Assembly: GCF_039631295.1 (NCBI RefSeq)
Contig: NZ_JBDIVE010000010.1
Span: forward strand, 122,043 to 186,042
Direction of reading: 5' to 3'
From: Viridibacterium sediminicola
Lineage (GTDB): Bacteria > Pseudomonadota > Gammaproteobacteria > Burkholderiales > Rhodocyclaceae
DNA length: 64,000 bases
Shown here: piece after piece, positions 22,261 through 30,889 of the stretch
How positions within the stretch are numbered: position 1 is the stretch's first letter
Layout of the letters: each line of letters opens with the position of its first letter
The notes under the pieces: generated by a model
What the model saw: only the letters and a program-made list of their open reading frames with translations
Databases searched by the model: none
What the model was told of the DNA's origin: nothing
Program-made: the position numbers and the translations under genes

Positions 22261-23682
22261 TCAGGCGCCCATCCAGCGCGGTAGCAGCAGGCTGGCCGAG
22301 AGCCCTCTGCCGGTGCTGCGCGCGCGCAGCTCGAGACGGCCGCCGTAGAGCTGGACCAGCTCTTGCACGATGGCTAAGCCAAGTCCCGAACCTGACGTCT
22401 GTTCGTCGAGGCGAACGCCGCGTCCGCGCACGTGTTCGAGCTGCTCCGGCGCGATGCCGGGGCCGTCGTCTTCGATGCGCACGATCAGCATGGCGGGCGC
22501 TTCGGCGGCCTCTACCGTCAGCCAGATGTTGGCGCTGGCCCATTTGCAGGCGTTCTCCAGTACGTTGCCAAGCATTTCTTGCAGGTCCTGCTCCTCGCCA
22601 GCAAAACTCAGCGCCGGGTCGGCGTTGTGGTGAAAGCTCAGCTGGCGTGACTCGAAGGTGCGCACGAGCACACGCAGCAATCCGCTGCTGACCGCGTGCA
22701 CGTTCACATGGCGTCCGGGTACCGCATACGCTGCGCTGATCCGCGCGTGCCGCAGATGCCAGTCGATCTGGCGGCGTATTTGTGCGAGTTGCTCGCGCAG
22801 CAAGGATTCGGTGATCGCCTCCGCGTTGCGTTGCGCACGTTCGGTTTCGTTCTCCAGCACGGTCAGCGGGGTTTTGAGCGCATGGGCCAGATTGCCCGCC
22901 AGCGAACGGGCGCGCTGGATCAGCTCGGCATTGCTGCCCAGTACCTGGTTGAAGTCGCCGACCAGGGGCGCGATTTCCTGCGGGAAGTGGCCTTCCAGTT
23001 GCGCCGTGCGCCCCTCGCGCACCGCCGCCAGCGCGTGTTGCAGCTTGCGCAGCGGGCGCAGGCCAATGCTCACCTGCGCCCAGGCGGCCAGCCCGAGCAG
23101 CACGAACAGCCCGCTCAACGCCAGTGCCAGCAAGATGCCAAAGCGCCGCGTCGCTTCCAGATTGAAGCGCAGGTCGCCCGCTACGATCAGACGGTAGGCG
23201 CGCTCGGGTGACTCCTGCAGGTGTACGAGACGCTGCAGCACCAACAGCTGCTCGCCGGCGGGCCCCTTGGCGCTGCTGACCTCCAGCGTGCCGGAGACGG
23301 AGCGCCCGCCTGTGCCAAGAGCGAGATTGGCATCCCACAGCGAACGCGAGCGCAGCGCGCCTATTGTCGTCTGCTGCTGCGGGCCGAGCACGTCGATCTG
23401 CCAGTACAGGCCAGAGTAGGGCTTGAGCAGGCGTGGGTCGAGCATGGCATCGGCATCGACACGGAGCTGGCCGTCGACAAATTCCAGCTCGACGACGAGC
23501 TGGTCGAGCTGGCGCGCCAGCGCCGCCTGGAATTGATTGACCACGTGATCGCGGAACAGCGCCGTCAGCGCGAAGCCGGTCAGCAGCATGGCCAGGGCCG
23601 TGCCGCCGAGCGTCAGGCCGAGCAGGCGCAGGCGCAGCGAGCGTGGCTGCGTCGGGGGGGCGGTGGAGGTGGCCTCAGCCAT
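22261..23682 (-). CDS. Sensor histidine kinase (PhoQ/QseC-like)
   Basis: The 473-residue kinase has membrane helices at about 20-43 and 182-205 enclosing a periplasmic sensor domain, a HAMP region, the H-box NLAHALKTPLTVLENE with H267, the N-box NVLENACKWA and the G-boxes DDGPGI and GSGLGLAIV. It pairs with the response regulator whose gene it overlaps by 8 bases. The short N-terminal cytoplasmic tail is Thr/Pro-rich. Neighbouring PepSY and YgiW-type genes fit a Preb/QseC-type stress circuit. Confidence 0.9.
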   Translation of the reverse strand: MAEATSTAPPTQPRSLRLRLLGLTLGGTALAMLLTGFALTALFRDHVVNQFQAALARQLDQLVVELEFVDGQLRVDADAMLDPRLLKPYSGLYWQIDVLGPQQQTTIGALRSRSLWDANLALGTGGRSVSGTLEVSSAKGPAGEQLLVLQRLVHLQESPERAYRLIVAGDLRFNLEATRRFGILLALALSGLFVLLGLAAWAQVSIGLRPLRKLQHALAAVREGRTAQLEGHFPQEIAPLVGDFNQVLGSNAELIQRARSLAGNLAHALKTPLTVLENETERAQRNAEAITESLLREQLAQIRRQIDWHLRHARISAAYAVPGRHVNVHAVSSGLLRVLVRTFESRQLSFHHNADPALSFAGEEQDLQEMLGNVLENACKWASANIWLTVEAAEAPAMLIVRIEDDGPGIAPEQLEHVRGRGVRLDEQTSGSGLGLAIVQELVQLYGGRLELRARSTGRGLSASLLLPRWMGA

Positions 23683-24337
23683 GTTCGACGAGCCGGTAGC
23701 CCATGCCGCGCACCGTCTCGATCAGCGCCGGATCGAGCTTCTTGCGCAGGCGTCCGACGAAGACCTCGATGGTGTTGGAGTCGCGGTCATGGTCCTGAGC
23801 GTAGAGATGTTCGGTCAATTCGCTGCGGCTGACCATCTGGCCGGGCCGGTGCATCAGGTACTGCAGCAGCTTGAACTCGTGGCTGGTCAGGCTTACCGCC
23901 GTGCCGTCCTGTCTCACCGTACCGTCGCGCGTATCCAGCGTCACCCGGCCGCAGCGCAGCAGCGGCGAAGCCAGCCCGGCGCTGCGGCGGATCAGCGCAC
24001 GCAGACGGGCCAAGAGCTCCTCGCCGTGGAAGGGCTTGGCCAGATAGTCGTCGGCGCCCGCGTCCATGCCCTCGACTTTCTCGTGCCAGGCGCCGCGCGC
24101 GGTGAGGATCAGCACCGGCATCCTGCGCTGTGCGTTTCGCCAGTGCCGCAGCACGCTGAGGCCATCGAGTCCGGGCAGTCCGAGGTCGAGCACCACGGCA
24201 TCGAAGTCCTCGCTTTCGCCGCGATAGCGGGCATCACGCCCTTCGGCGCTGGTCTCCAGGGTGTAGCCCGCTTCGCTCAGCAGTTGAACGAGCTGCGCTT
24301 GCAAGGTGGGCTCGTCTTCCACCAGCAGGATCTTCAT
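23675..24337 (-). CDS. OmpR-family response regulator
   Basis: The 220-residue regulator has an intact receiver (acidic E7/D8, phospho-acceptor D51, T79, K101) and a winged-helix DNA-binding domain (about 125-218; LTSHEFKLLQYLMHRPGQMVSRSELTEHLY and VGRLRKKLD). I start at ATG 24337, where the ATGA overlap with the PepSY gene occurs; the upstream part of the frame is the shadow of that gene. The 11-bp direct repeat at 24765 is a probable binding site that would control both this operon and the divergent ygiW gene. Confidence 0.92.
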   Translation of the reverse strand: MKILLVEDEPTLQAQLVQLLSEAGYTLETSAEGRDARYRGESEDFDAVVLDLGLPGLDGLSVLRHWRNAQRRMPVLILTARGAWHEKVEGMDAGADDYLAKPFHGEELLARLRALIRRSAGLASPLLRCGRVTLDTRDGTVRQDGTAVSLTSHEFKLLQYLMHRPGQMVSRSELTEHLYAQDHDRDSNTIEVFVGRLRKKLDPALIETVRGMGYRLVEHG

Positions 24338-24693
24338 CGTGTCTCCAGGGGATTCATGCCTTTGCGCTTGATCTTGAGGATCTCGCCATTGGCCGCTGCA
24401 ATCTTCATCTTGAGTACCTGCCCATCCGGCGTGATGGCCTTGATCTCGTACACCAGAAAGCGCCGGCCGTCCTCCTTCTCCTCGTGCAGCTTGGCTTCGA
24501 GGAGTTCGCAGTTGCCGCAGTAGCGGGCGACCCGCTCGCGCACTGCCTGGAACGGCAAGGCCAAGCCGGCTTGTACGGCATACCGCGCATCGTCTTGCTC
24601 GCTTTGCTGAGCGGCATGCGTTGGCAGCATTGCGCCGAGAACAAGGGCGCAGCGTGCAATTTTGAGACAGAGCATGAAAGGGCGGCGGGACAT
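24334..24693 (-). CDS. Periplasmic PepSY-domain protein
   Basis: The 119-residue protein starts with a signal peptide (MSRRPFMLCLKIARCALVLGAMLPTHAAQ) and carries one PepSY domain (RRFLVYEIKAITPDGQVLKMKIAAANGEILKIK). Two cysteines in CGNC may form a disulfide. An inner start at 24675 is possible. It is the first gene of a PepSY-regulator-kinase operon, linked to the regulator by ATGA overlap, so it may modulate the kinase from the periplasm. Confidence 0.8.
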   Translation of the reverse strand: MSRRPFMLCLKIARCALVLGAMLPTHAAQQSEQDDARYAVQAGLALPFQAVRERVARYCGNCELLEAKLHEEKEDGRRFLVYEIKAITPDGQVLKMKIAAANGEILKIKRKGMNPLETR

Positions 24694-24764
24694 GAGCGTT
24701 GCGGACGGCGGTCAGGATGGCAGAAGAATGCACCGGCTTGGATGAACAGAGTCTGAACAGGACG

Positions 24765-24780
24765 TTCAGGCAAGGTTCAG
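24765..24780 (+). promoter_or_regulatory. 11-bp direct repeat, likely response-regulator site
   Basis: TTCAGGCAAGGTTCAG places two TTCAG boxes 11 bases apart, one helical turn, as OmpR-family regulators bind. A TAGACT -10-like element follows at about 24793. It stands between the divergent PepSY and ygiW-type genes. Confidence 0.5.
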
Positions 24781-24854
24781 CAAGGGCTCCCTAGACTGCA
24801 CAGCACGCTGTCGGAATGCACAGCTCTCTGCATTCATCACCCAAGGAGTCAGTC

Positions 24855-25220
24855 ATGAAATCCCTCATCATCATCAGCCTGCTGTCTGCTGCCATTGTGA
24901 GCAGCGAGCCTGCCAAGGCGCAGTACGTCGGCCCGGATGGTTCGCCGAAGAGTATCAAGGAACTGAGCGGAAGCCTGCTCGTCAAGGACCAGCGGGTCAC
25001 CCTGAAAGGTCATATCATCCGCCGCGTCGCTGACGAACTGTATGAGTTCAGCGACGGCAGCGGCACGATTTACCTCGACATCGACAACAAGTTCTGGCGC
25101 TGGCCGGGCAATATGCCGATTGACCAGAACACCATGGTCGAGGTGCACGGCAAGTTCGTCAATAAGGCCTTCCACTTCGACAAGATCAAGCTGATCGACC
25201 TGCGCATCGTGAGCAAGTGA
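24855..25220 (+). CDS. YgiW/YdeI-family OB-fold stress protein
   Basis: The 121-residue protein has a signal peptide (MKSLIIISLLSAAIVSSEPAKAQ) and the bacterial OB-fold (BOF) domain: VKDQRVTLKGHIIRRVADELYEFSDGSGTIYLDIDNKFW and MVEVHGKFV. Family members are periplasmic and are linked to tolerance of peroxide, cadmium and cationic peptides. The ATG at 24855 follows AAGGAG. It is divergent from the PepSY-regulator-kinase operon, as ygiW is from qseBC in enterics. Confidence 0.9.
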   Translation: MKSLIIISLLSAAIVSSEPAKAQYVGPDGSPKSIKELSGSLLVKDQRVTLKGHIIRRVADELYEFSDGSGTIYLDIDNKFWRWPGNMPIDQNTMVEVHGKFVNKAFHFDKIKLIDLRIVSK

Positions 25221-25349
25221 GCCCGGTTCGCAGAAGCCTTAAACGTGGCTGCTGGAAGCCGGTGCCGCCTGTCGCCCTAAAGACGATGCGATGGCCGATG
25301 TTTCCGAAGGCCGCGCCCACTGAGCAGCGCTGCGCTGAATACACGCAGT

Positions 25350-25970
25350 TCAGCGTGCCGGCAGTTGCCCGAACAGAAAAGTCTCGATGGCGCGCTCGGC
25401 GATGCGTTTGATCTCCGCCTTGCTGACTTTGGCCGGCGCTTGTTGGTACAGGCGCGCATTGGTCTCGGCGGTGACCAGGGAGAGCAGCTGCAGGGCGCAG
25501 ACATGGGGATCGCGCGCCTGCAGCATGCCGCGCGCCATGCACGCGCTGAGCAGCTTGCCGAGCAGCTCGATGGCTTCCGAGGGTCCCGCCTCATAGAAGA
25601 TCTGCCCGACATCCGAACGTCCCGACTCCCCTAGCACCATGCGATACACCGCCAGGGCGTTGTCGTCATTGGTGAGAATCTGCAACACATCTTCAGCAAA
25701 GCGCTGCAGGGATTGGCGCAAGTCGGCCTCGCGGTCGACGTTCTTCTGCAGCGTCATCACCGCATTGGACAGATGCGAGGTGGCGATTGAGCGCACCACC
25801 GCCGCGAACAGCACTTCCTTGGACGGGAAGTAGCCATAGAGCGTCGCTTTGGAGCCCCCCAGACGCCTGACCAGCTCGTTCATGGAGGCGCCTTCATAGC
25901 CCAGTTCAAGGAACAGCTGACTTGCCGCAAACAAGATGGCGTCTCGCTTGGCGGCTGTTCTGACCTTCAT
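25350..25970 (-). CDS. TetR-family transcriptional regulator
   Basis: The 206-residue protein has the TetR helix-turn-helix at about 8-53 (KRDAILFAASQLFLELGYEGASMNELVRRLGGSKATLYGYFPSKEVLFAAVV) and a helical ligand domain behind it. It is divergent from a DUF3313 lipoprotein gene. Two GTACC-type palindromes with a sigma-70 promoter between them lie in the intergenic region, so it very probably represses both genes; the inducer is unknown. Confidence 0.9.
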   Translation of the reverse strand: MKVRTAAKRDAILFAASQLFLELGYEGASMNELVRRLGGSKATLYGYFPSKEVLFAAVVRSIATSHLSNAVMTLQKNVDREADLRQSLQRFAEDVLQILTNDDNALAVYRMVLGESGRSDVGQIFYEAGPSEAIELLGKLLSACMARGMLQARDPHVCALQLLSLVTAETNARLYQQAPAKVSKAEIKRIAERAIETFLFGQLPAR

Positions 25971-25999
25971 TCCGGCTCCTTTTTTTTGCTTTTAAAAGT

Positions 26000-26013
26000 G
26001 TACCGGATTGTAC
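26000..26013. promoter_or_regulatory. TetR operator, copy 1
   Basis: GTACCGGATTGTAC is a near-palindrome that shares GTACC and GTAC with the copy at 26057. It sits 30 bp before the TetR start. Confidence 0.6.
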
Positions 26014-26020
26014 ATTTTTA

Positions 26021-26049
26021 TTGACAGTTGGAAAGTGCCTCTCTAATAA
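26021..26049 (+). promoter_or_regulatory. Sigma-70 promoter of the DUF3313 gene
   Basis: TTGACA at 26021-26026, 17 bases, then TAATAA at 26044-26049. The element lies exactly between the two operators. Confidence 0.75.
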
Positions 26050-26056
26050 TGAAAAC

Positions 26057-26070
26057 GTACCGATTGGTAC
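26057..26070. promoter_or_regulatory. TetR operator, copy 2
   Basis: GTACCGATTGGTAC is a palindrome (GTACC-GATT-GGTAC) directly after the -10 box, where a bound repressor would block transcription. Confidence 0.7.
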
Positions 26071-26215
26071 ATTTTTGGTCGTCTCCAACGTTCTTGTGCG
26101 CATCGCGCCAAGTGGGGCGGGACGGTTTGTCGAACTTTTCAGGGGGCATCGCGCCGGGCTGCACACCTGCTCGCTATGCCTGCACCCATCTTTCTCCCCA
26201 AAAGGAACCACCGCC

Positions 26216-26881
26216 ATGAACCTCAAGAAAAACCTGTTTCGCTTCACCGGCACCCTGCTGATCGCCCTGCTGGCGGCCGGCTGCGCCAGTACCAATCCGA
26301 CGCGCTACAGCGATCTCGCTTCGGCGGGCCAGCTGCAAACCAATACCGGCAGCCAGGCGGCGCGCATTCCGTTTCGCTACGAAACGGCGACCAAGTGGAG
26401 CGAGTACCGCAATGTCATCATTGATCCGGTGAGCGTGTATCGCGGCGCTGATGCGCAGTTCAAGGACATCAGCGAAGCGGAAAAGTCCGAGCTCTCGCGT
26501 TACATGCAGGAGGCATTCAGCAAGGAACTGTCGGCGCGCTTCAAGCTCAGCCGCGATCCGGCGCCGGGCACCTTGCGCGTCAAGCTGAGCCTCACCGGTG
26601 CCGAGCCGACCACGCGTGTGGTGGCGCCCATCCTGCGTTTCGATCTGGTGGGCATGCCGTACAACATCGTGCAGTCGATTCGTGGCAAGGAGGGCGCTCT
26701 CACCGGTTCGGTGATGTACGCGGTGGAAATCTACGATGCGCAAAGCAAGCAGCTGCTCAATGCCTACGTGGCCAAGCAGTACCCGAATGCGATGAACGTA
26801 CTGGCCAACTTCAGCGCGCTGGGCGCGGCGAAGACCGGCCTGGACAAGGGCGCCACCGAGTTGGCCAGCGCCCTGCAGTAA
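26216..26881 (+). CDS. DUF3313-family lipoprotein
   Basis: The 221-residue protein has a lipoprotein signal with lipobox LAAGC (cysteine at about residue 21) and the DUF3313 domain starting TRYSDLASAGQLQTN and containing VIIDPVSVYRGADAQFKDIS. The ATG at 26216 follows AAAGGAACC. The long leader of about 150 bases between the promoter and the start is unusual and has no clear structure. Function of the family is not known; a role in the cell envelope under TetR control is inferred. Confidence 0.87.
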   Translation: MNLKKNLFRFTGTLLIALLAAGCASTNPTRYSDLASAGQLQTNTGSQAARIPFRYETATKWSEYRNVIIDPVSVYRGADAQFKDISEAEKSELSRYMQEAFSKELSARFKLSRDPAPGTLRVKLSLTGAEPTTRVVAPILRFDLVGMPYNIVQSIRGKEGALTGSVMYAVEIYDAQSKQLLNAYVAKQYPNAMNVLANFSALGAAKTGLDKGATELASALQ

Positions 26882-26988
26882 AGCCTGTCAGCCCGCTGGA
26901 TGCTGAGTCGTACCGCCAGCTCGGCGGCCGGCTCGGCGCCGCCGGGCGGTCTTGAGCTTGGAGTGCCGTGCGCCGCACCGGGGGGGCC

Positions 26989-27615
26989 ATGAAGACATTT
27001 CTCGACTGGGTTGTTTGCAAGCATTGCGATAGCGTGCATCAGCGTCGTCCGCTGCCGCGTGGCGCCCGCGCACGCTGCGCGCATTGCAGCGCGCCGCTGT
27101 ATCAGGGCCATTGGCTGGATGTGGATGCCTGGCTGGCGCTGAGCATTGCGGCAGGCATCGCCTTCCTGATCTGCAATCTGTGTCCGCTGCTGGCGCTGCG
27201 GGTGCAGGGCCAGCAAGTCAGCGTGGGGGTGTGGCAGGCGGCGATGGCTTTGCTGCATCGATCGAGCAGTCCGCTTGCCGTGCCCTTTGCGCTGTCGATC
27301 ATCATCGTGCCGATGCTGCAGATCGGCCTGCTGATCTGGCTGCTGTGGCATGCCCGCAGGCAGCGGCCCGCGCCGGGACATGCGTTGGCGCTGCGCTGGC
27401 TGAGCCGCTTGCGGCCCTGGTGCATGGTCGAGGTGTTCCTGCTGGGCAATCTGGTGGCGATCATCAAGCTTGGCGCCCTGCTGAGCCTCAGCGTCGGCCC
27501 TGGTTTGTGGGCCATGGGGGCCTTGATGCTGCTGCTGTGCATGATCACCCAGCACACGCTGCATGATTTGTGGCGCTTGCATGGCCGCATCGCCAGCGCG
27601 GAGCCGCAGGCATGA
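26989..27615 (+). CDS. pqiA: PqiA-type membrane protein, N-terminal-like half
   Basis: The 208-residue protein has a zinc-ribbon-like start (C10-x2-C13 and CAHC) and about four membrane helices, like one of the two repeats in full-length PqiA (about 420 residues in E. coli). The ATG at 26989 is chosen since the seven extra residues upstream are not conserved in type. The next gene, joined by ATGA, encodes the other half, so PqiA is split here. PqiA anchors the PqiB tunnel in the inner membrane for lipid or hydrophobic transport. Confidence 0.85.
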   Translation: MKTFLDWVVCKHCDSVHQRRPLPRGARARCAHCSAPLYQGHWLDVDAWLALSIAAGIAFLICNLCPLLALRVQGQQVSVGVWQAAMALLHRSSSPLAVPFALSIIIVPMLQIGLLIWLLWHARRQRPAPGHALALRWLSRLRPWCMVEVFLLGNLVAIIKLGALLSLSVGPGLWAMGALMLLLCMITQHTLHDLWRLHGRIASAEPQA

Positions 27616-28229
27616 GGCCGCCGCGCGCCGCCGAGCTGGGCTTGATCGCCTGCCATTGCTGCGATCTGGTCTGTGAATACCACCCCGGCTGCGAGGGCCG
27701 GCCCTGTCCGCGCTGCGGCAGCCGCTTGCAGCGCCGCCGCCCGGATGCGCAGGCGCGGGCCTGGGCATTGCTGATCGCCGGTGTGCTGCTCTACATCCCG
27801 GCCAATCTGCTGCCCATCGTGTCCAGCAGCCTGCTCGGCAAGGATGACAACAGCACCATCCTGAGCAGCATCCTTGATTTCTGGAATGGCGGCAGCTGGG
27901 GCATCGCCCTGCTGGTGTTCGGCGCCAGCGTTGTCGTGCCCTGCGTCAAGTTCCTGGCACTCGCCTTCCTGTTGCTGAGCAGCCGGCGCGGCAGCACCTG
28001 GGCCGGCGTGCAGCGCACGCATCTGTATCGCCTGCTCGAACTGTTTGGCTACTGGTCGATGCTCGATGTGATGGTGGTGGCGATGCTGGCGGCGGCCGTC
28101 AATTTCCCCGCGCTCGGCGAAATCGAGCCGGCGCCGGGCGTTCTTTTCTTTGGTGCGATGGTCATTGTCACCATGCTCTCGACCATGAGTTTCGACCCAC
28201 GCAGCATTTGGGATGGCGATCAAACATGA
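27612..28229 (+). CDS. pqiA: PqiA-type membrane protein, second half
   Basis: The 205-residue protein repeats the layout of its neighbour: a Cys-rich start (CHCC, CPRC) and about four helices, with the PANLLPIVSSSLLG and SWGIALLVFGASVVVPCVKFLAL blocks typical of PqiA repeats. It starts in the ATGA overlap with the first half and ends in an ATGA overlap with the MCE gene, so the four genes 26989-30477 are translationally coupled. Confidence 0.87.
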   Translation: MRPPRAAELGLIACHCCDLVCEYHPGCEGRPCPRCGSRLQRRRPDAQARAWALLIAGVLLYIPANLLPIVSSSLLGKDDNSTILSSILDFWNGGSWGIALLVFGASVVVPCVKFLALAFLLLSSRRGSTWAGVQRTHLYRLLELFGYWSMLDVMVVAMLAAAVNFPALGEIEPAPGVLFFGAMVIVTMLSTMSFDPRSIWDGDQT

Positions 28230-29863
28230 ATCCACAGCACAGCGAAGACGCAGCGGAACCGCTGATCACCTCTCCGCGCTGGCCGGCGGCCCTGGTCTGG
28301 CTGGTGCCGCTGCTTGCCGCCTTGCTCGGCGCCTCGATCTTGCTGCAGAGCTGGCTGTCCACCGGCCCGGAGATCAGCATCGAGTTTCGCACCGCCAATG
28401 GCCTGGAGGCGGGCAAGACGCCGGTCAAATACAAGGATGTGACGGTCGGCACGGTCAGCGACATCAGCCTCAGCGAAGACGGCTCGCATGTGATTGCCCG
28501 CGTCGCGCTGATCAAGAACGCGGCGAGCCTGGCCTTTGACGGCACGCGCTTCTGGGTGGTGCGGCCGCGGGTGGGCGCCAATGGCGTCTCCGGCATCGAC
28601 ACCCTGCTCTCGGGCGCCTACATCGGTGTCGACAAAGGCATCGCAACCAAGCCGGCGCGCCACTTCATCGGCCTGGAGCAGCCGCCGGTGGTCCTCGGCG
28701 GCATGCCGGGCAAGTCTTTCGTGCTGCACACCGATGATCTCGGTTCGCTCGATATCGGTTCGCCGGTGTATTACCGGCGCATCGCCGTCGGCCGTGTGGC
28801 CGCCTACCATCTGGCGCCCGATGGCAAGGATGTGCGGGTGCAGATCTTCATCGACGCGCCGTATGATCGTTCGGTCAGCCGCAATACCCGCTTCTGGAAT
28901 GCCAGCGGTCTGGATGTCTCGGTCAATGCCGATGGCTTCAAGCTGAAGACCCAGTCGCTGTCCACCATCGTCGCCGGCGGTGTGGCATTTGCCACGCCTG
29001 ACTATGCGCCGGGCGAGGCGGCGGCCGAAAACGCCGAGTTCGAGCTTTCACGCGATCAGGAATCGGCGATGGCCGCGCCGGACGGACCGGCCCACTTCAT
29101 CCAGTTGCGCTTCACGCAGGCTTTGCGCGGTCTGTCGATTGGCGCGCCGGTGAAATTCCTGGGCATGGATCTGGGCCGTGTGGTGTCGATGGATCTCGAT
29201 TACGACACAAGCCGGCGGCGCTTCCCGACCATCGTCGGCATCCTGGTCTATCCGCAGCGCCTGGGCCAGGTGCGCAAGAAGCTGCCGGATTTCGAAGGTC
29301 AGGCGCAGCAACAGGCGGTGGCGTTCCTGCGCAGCATGGTTGCCCAGGGCCTGCGCGCCCAGGCCCGCTCGGGCAATCTGCTCACCGGCCAGCTCTATAT
29401 CTCGCTGGAATTCGTGGCCAACGCAGCTCCGGTCAGCTTCGATGCCGATGCGCGCCCGCTGGTGCTGCCCACCGTCGAGAGCAGTCTGGACTCGCTGCAG
29501 GATCAGCTGGCCAGTGTGGTCAGCAAGCTGGACCGCCTGCCCATCGAATCGATCGGCCACCATCTCGACAGCACTTTGCTGAATCTCGACCAAACCCTGG
29601 TCCAGTTCAATGGCCCCTTGCTCGGCGAGACCACGCGCACCTTGCAGCAGGCGCAGCGCACGCTCAGCAGTGCGCAGGCCATGTTCAGTGAAGATGCGCC
29701 GATGCAGCAGGAGATCGGCCAGACCCTGCAGGACGCGCAGCGCAGTTTCCGCTCCCTGCGCGCCTTGAGTGAGCTGCTCAGCCGCCAGCCCGAATCCCTG
29801 CTGCGCGGTTTGCCCGCCGCGCCTCCTGCTTCCCCCCATGCGCCGGAGGCGCCGACGCCATGA
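28226..29863 (+). CDS. pqiB: PqiB, MCE-domain lipid-transport protein
   Basis: The 545-residue protein has one N-terminal membrane helix (about 25-50, ALVWLVPLLAALLGASILLQSW) and three MCE domains, the first starting ISIEFRTANGLEAGKTPVKYKDVTVG and the others after FVLHTDDLGSLDIGSPVYYRRIAVG and FIQLRFTQALRGLSIGAPVKFLGMDLG. The C-terminus is a long helix that builds the periplasmic tunnel of the PqiB hexamer. The start is the ATG in the overlap with the PqiA second half. Confidence 0.92.
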   Translation: MNPQHSEDAAEPLITSPRWPAALVWLVPLLAALLGASILLQSWLSTGPEISIEFRTANGLEAGKTPVKYKDVTVGTVSDISLSEDGSHVIARVALIKNAASLAFDGTRFWVVRPRVGANGVSGIDTLLSGAYIGVDKGIATKPARHFIGLEQPPVVLGGMPGKSFVLHTDDLGSLDIGSPVYYRRIAVGRVAAYHLAPDGKDVRVQIFIDAPYDRSVSRNTRFWNASGLDVSVNADGFKLKTQSLSTIVAGGVAFATPDYAPGEAAAENAEFELSRDQESAMAAPDGPAHFIQLRFTQALRGLSIGAPVKFLGMDLGRVVSMDLDYDTSRRRFPTIVGILVYPQRLGQVRKKLPDFEGQAQQQAVAFLRSMVAQGLRAQARSGNLLTGQLYISLEFVANAAPVSFDADARPLVLPTVESSLDSLQDQLASVVSKLDRLPIESIGHHLDSTLLNLDQTLVQFNGPLLGETTRTLQQAQRTLSSAQAMFSEDAPMQQEIGQTLQDAQRSFRSLRALSELLSRQPESLLRGLPAAPPASPHAPEAPTP

Positions 29864-30477
29864 CTGCTCGCCTACGTATCCACTTCGCCGCGCTGTTGCT
29901 GGCCTTGAGCGCCTGTGCATCGCCCCCGGCAGTGCACTTCTACACCTTGCAGCCGGCGGCGCCCGCGCTGGACGGCGCCTCCGCGCCGGTGGAGGCGGCA
30001 CCGTTTTTCATCGCCCTGCAGACGCTCAGCATTCCGATCCGTCTGGATCAGCCCCAGCTCAGTGTGCGCCAGGGCGAGCGCCTGGTGATGCTGGAAACCG
30101 AGCGCTGGGCTGGCCCGCTCGATGAGGAACTGAGAGCAGCATTCAGTGCGGCCCTGACTGAGCAGCTGGCGACCCAAGATCTCAGTGGCTTGCCGCTGCG
30201 TGCCAGCAAGCCGGTGATGCGCATCCAGCTGCAGGTCCGCCGCCTCGATGCCTGGCTGGGCAAGGTGGTCGAGTTCGAGGCCGATTGGAGCCTGAGCTTT
30301 GTCGGCGAGGCGACGCCCGCCCTGAATTGCCATAGCCGCTTCAGCGAGCCGGCGGCTGCAGGCTATGGCGGCATGGTGCAGGCCGTGCAGCGCAGTGTGG
30401 TGGCGACGGCGCAGCAGATTGCGCAGGATGCGCGGCGCTGGGCGCAGTCGCGCAATGCGGCGTGTACGCCGCCGTGA
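29860..30477 (+). CDS. pqiC: PqiC, DUF330-type outer-membrane lipoprotein
   Basis: The 205-residue protein has a lipoprotein signal (lipobox LSAC) and the ABC-type auxiliary lipoprotein fold (FYTLQPAAP, IPIRLDQPQLSVRQGERLVMLETERWAGPLDEEL). PqiC anchors the PqiB tube to the outer membrane. Its ATGA overlap with pqiB completes the operon. The position of the genes does not show whether paraquat or another stress controls them. Confidence 0.9.
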   Translation: MTARLRIHFAALLLALSACASPPAVHFYTLQPAAPALDGASAPVEAAPFFIALQTLSIPIRLDQPQLSVRQGERLVMLETERWAGPLDEELRAAFSAALTEQLATQDLSGLPLRASKPVMRIQLQVRRLDAWLGKVVEFEADWSLSFVGEATPALNCHSRFSEPAAAGYGGMVQAVQRSVVATAQQIAQDARRWAQSRNAACTPP

Positions 30478-30500
30478 CGGCCTGGCAGTCAGGGCGCAGT

Positions 30501-30866
30501 TCAGAACTTCGGTATATCGCGCGCGGCGACGCGTTCAAAGCCTTTGTCGGGGGTGTGGCTGCGGCATTCGCCGGCGGCGCCGTTGCGTTGCAGGCGGCGT
30601 AGCCAGCTGCCGTCGGTGCAGCGCCAGGCTTCGAGGGCTTCGGCTTCGAGCTGGCGCAGATAGGGCTGGTCTTCGTCGTCGAAGCATTCCTGCCACAGCG
30701 TGTAGGTGTGGCGGTAGTAGCAGATCTCGCCGCTGCTGTCGTAGCCACGCCATTTCGACGCGGGGATGCTGTCATCATGGAAGGACTCGATGTAGGCCGG
30801 CGCGATCACCATGTCCTGTAATTCAATAGGCAGGCGTGCTTGCCAGTTTTCGAAGGAGCGTTCCAT
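30501..30866 (-). CDS. Unknown 121-residue protein with a ModE-like box upstream
   Basis: The product starts MERSFENWQARLPIELQDMVIAPAYIESFHDD and is rich in Trp, Tyr, Glu and Asp, with three cysteines. No family is recognised. The ATG at 30866 has GAAACATG in front with only a weak ribosome site. It is cut off from the nif block by the terminator at 30922 and has its own A+T-rich leader, which holds a ModE-type palindrome and TATA-like boxes. A role in molybdenum or nitrogen metabolism is a guess from that site and from the position next to nif genes. Confidence 0.6.
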   Translation of the reverse strand: MERSFENWQARLPIELQDMVIAPAYIESFHDDSIPASKWRGYDSSGEICYYRHTYTLWQECFDDEDQPYLRQLEAEALEAWRCTDGSWLRRLQRNGAAGECRSHTPDKGFERVAARDIPKF

Positions 30867-30889
30867 GTTTCGTCGCCTTTGTCGGGTTT

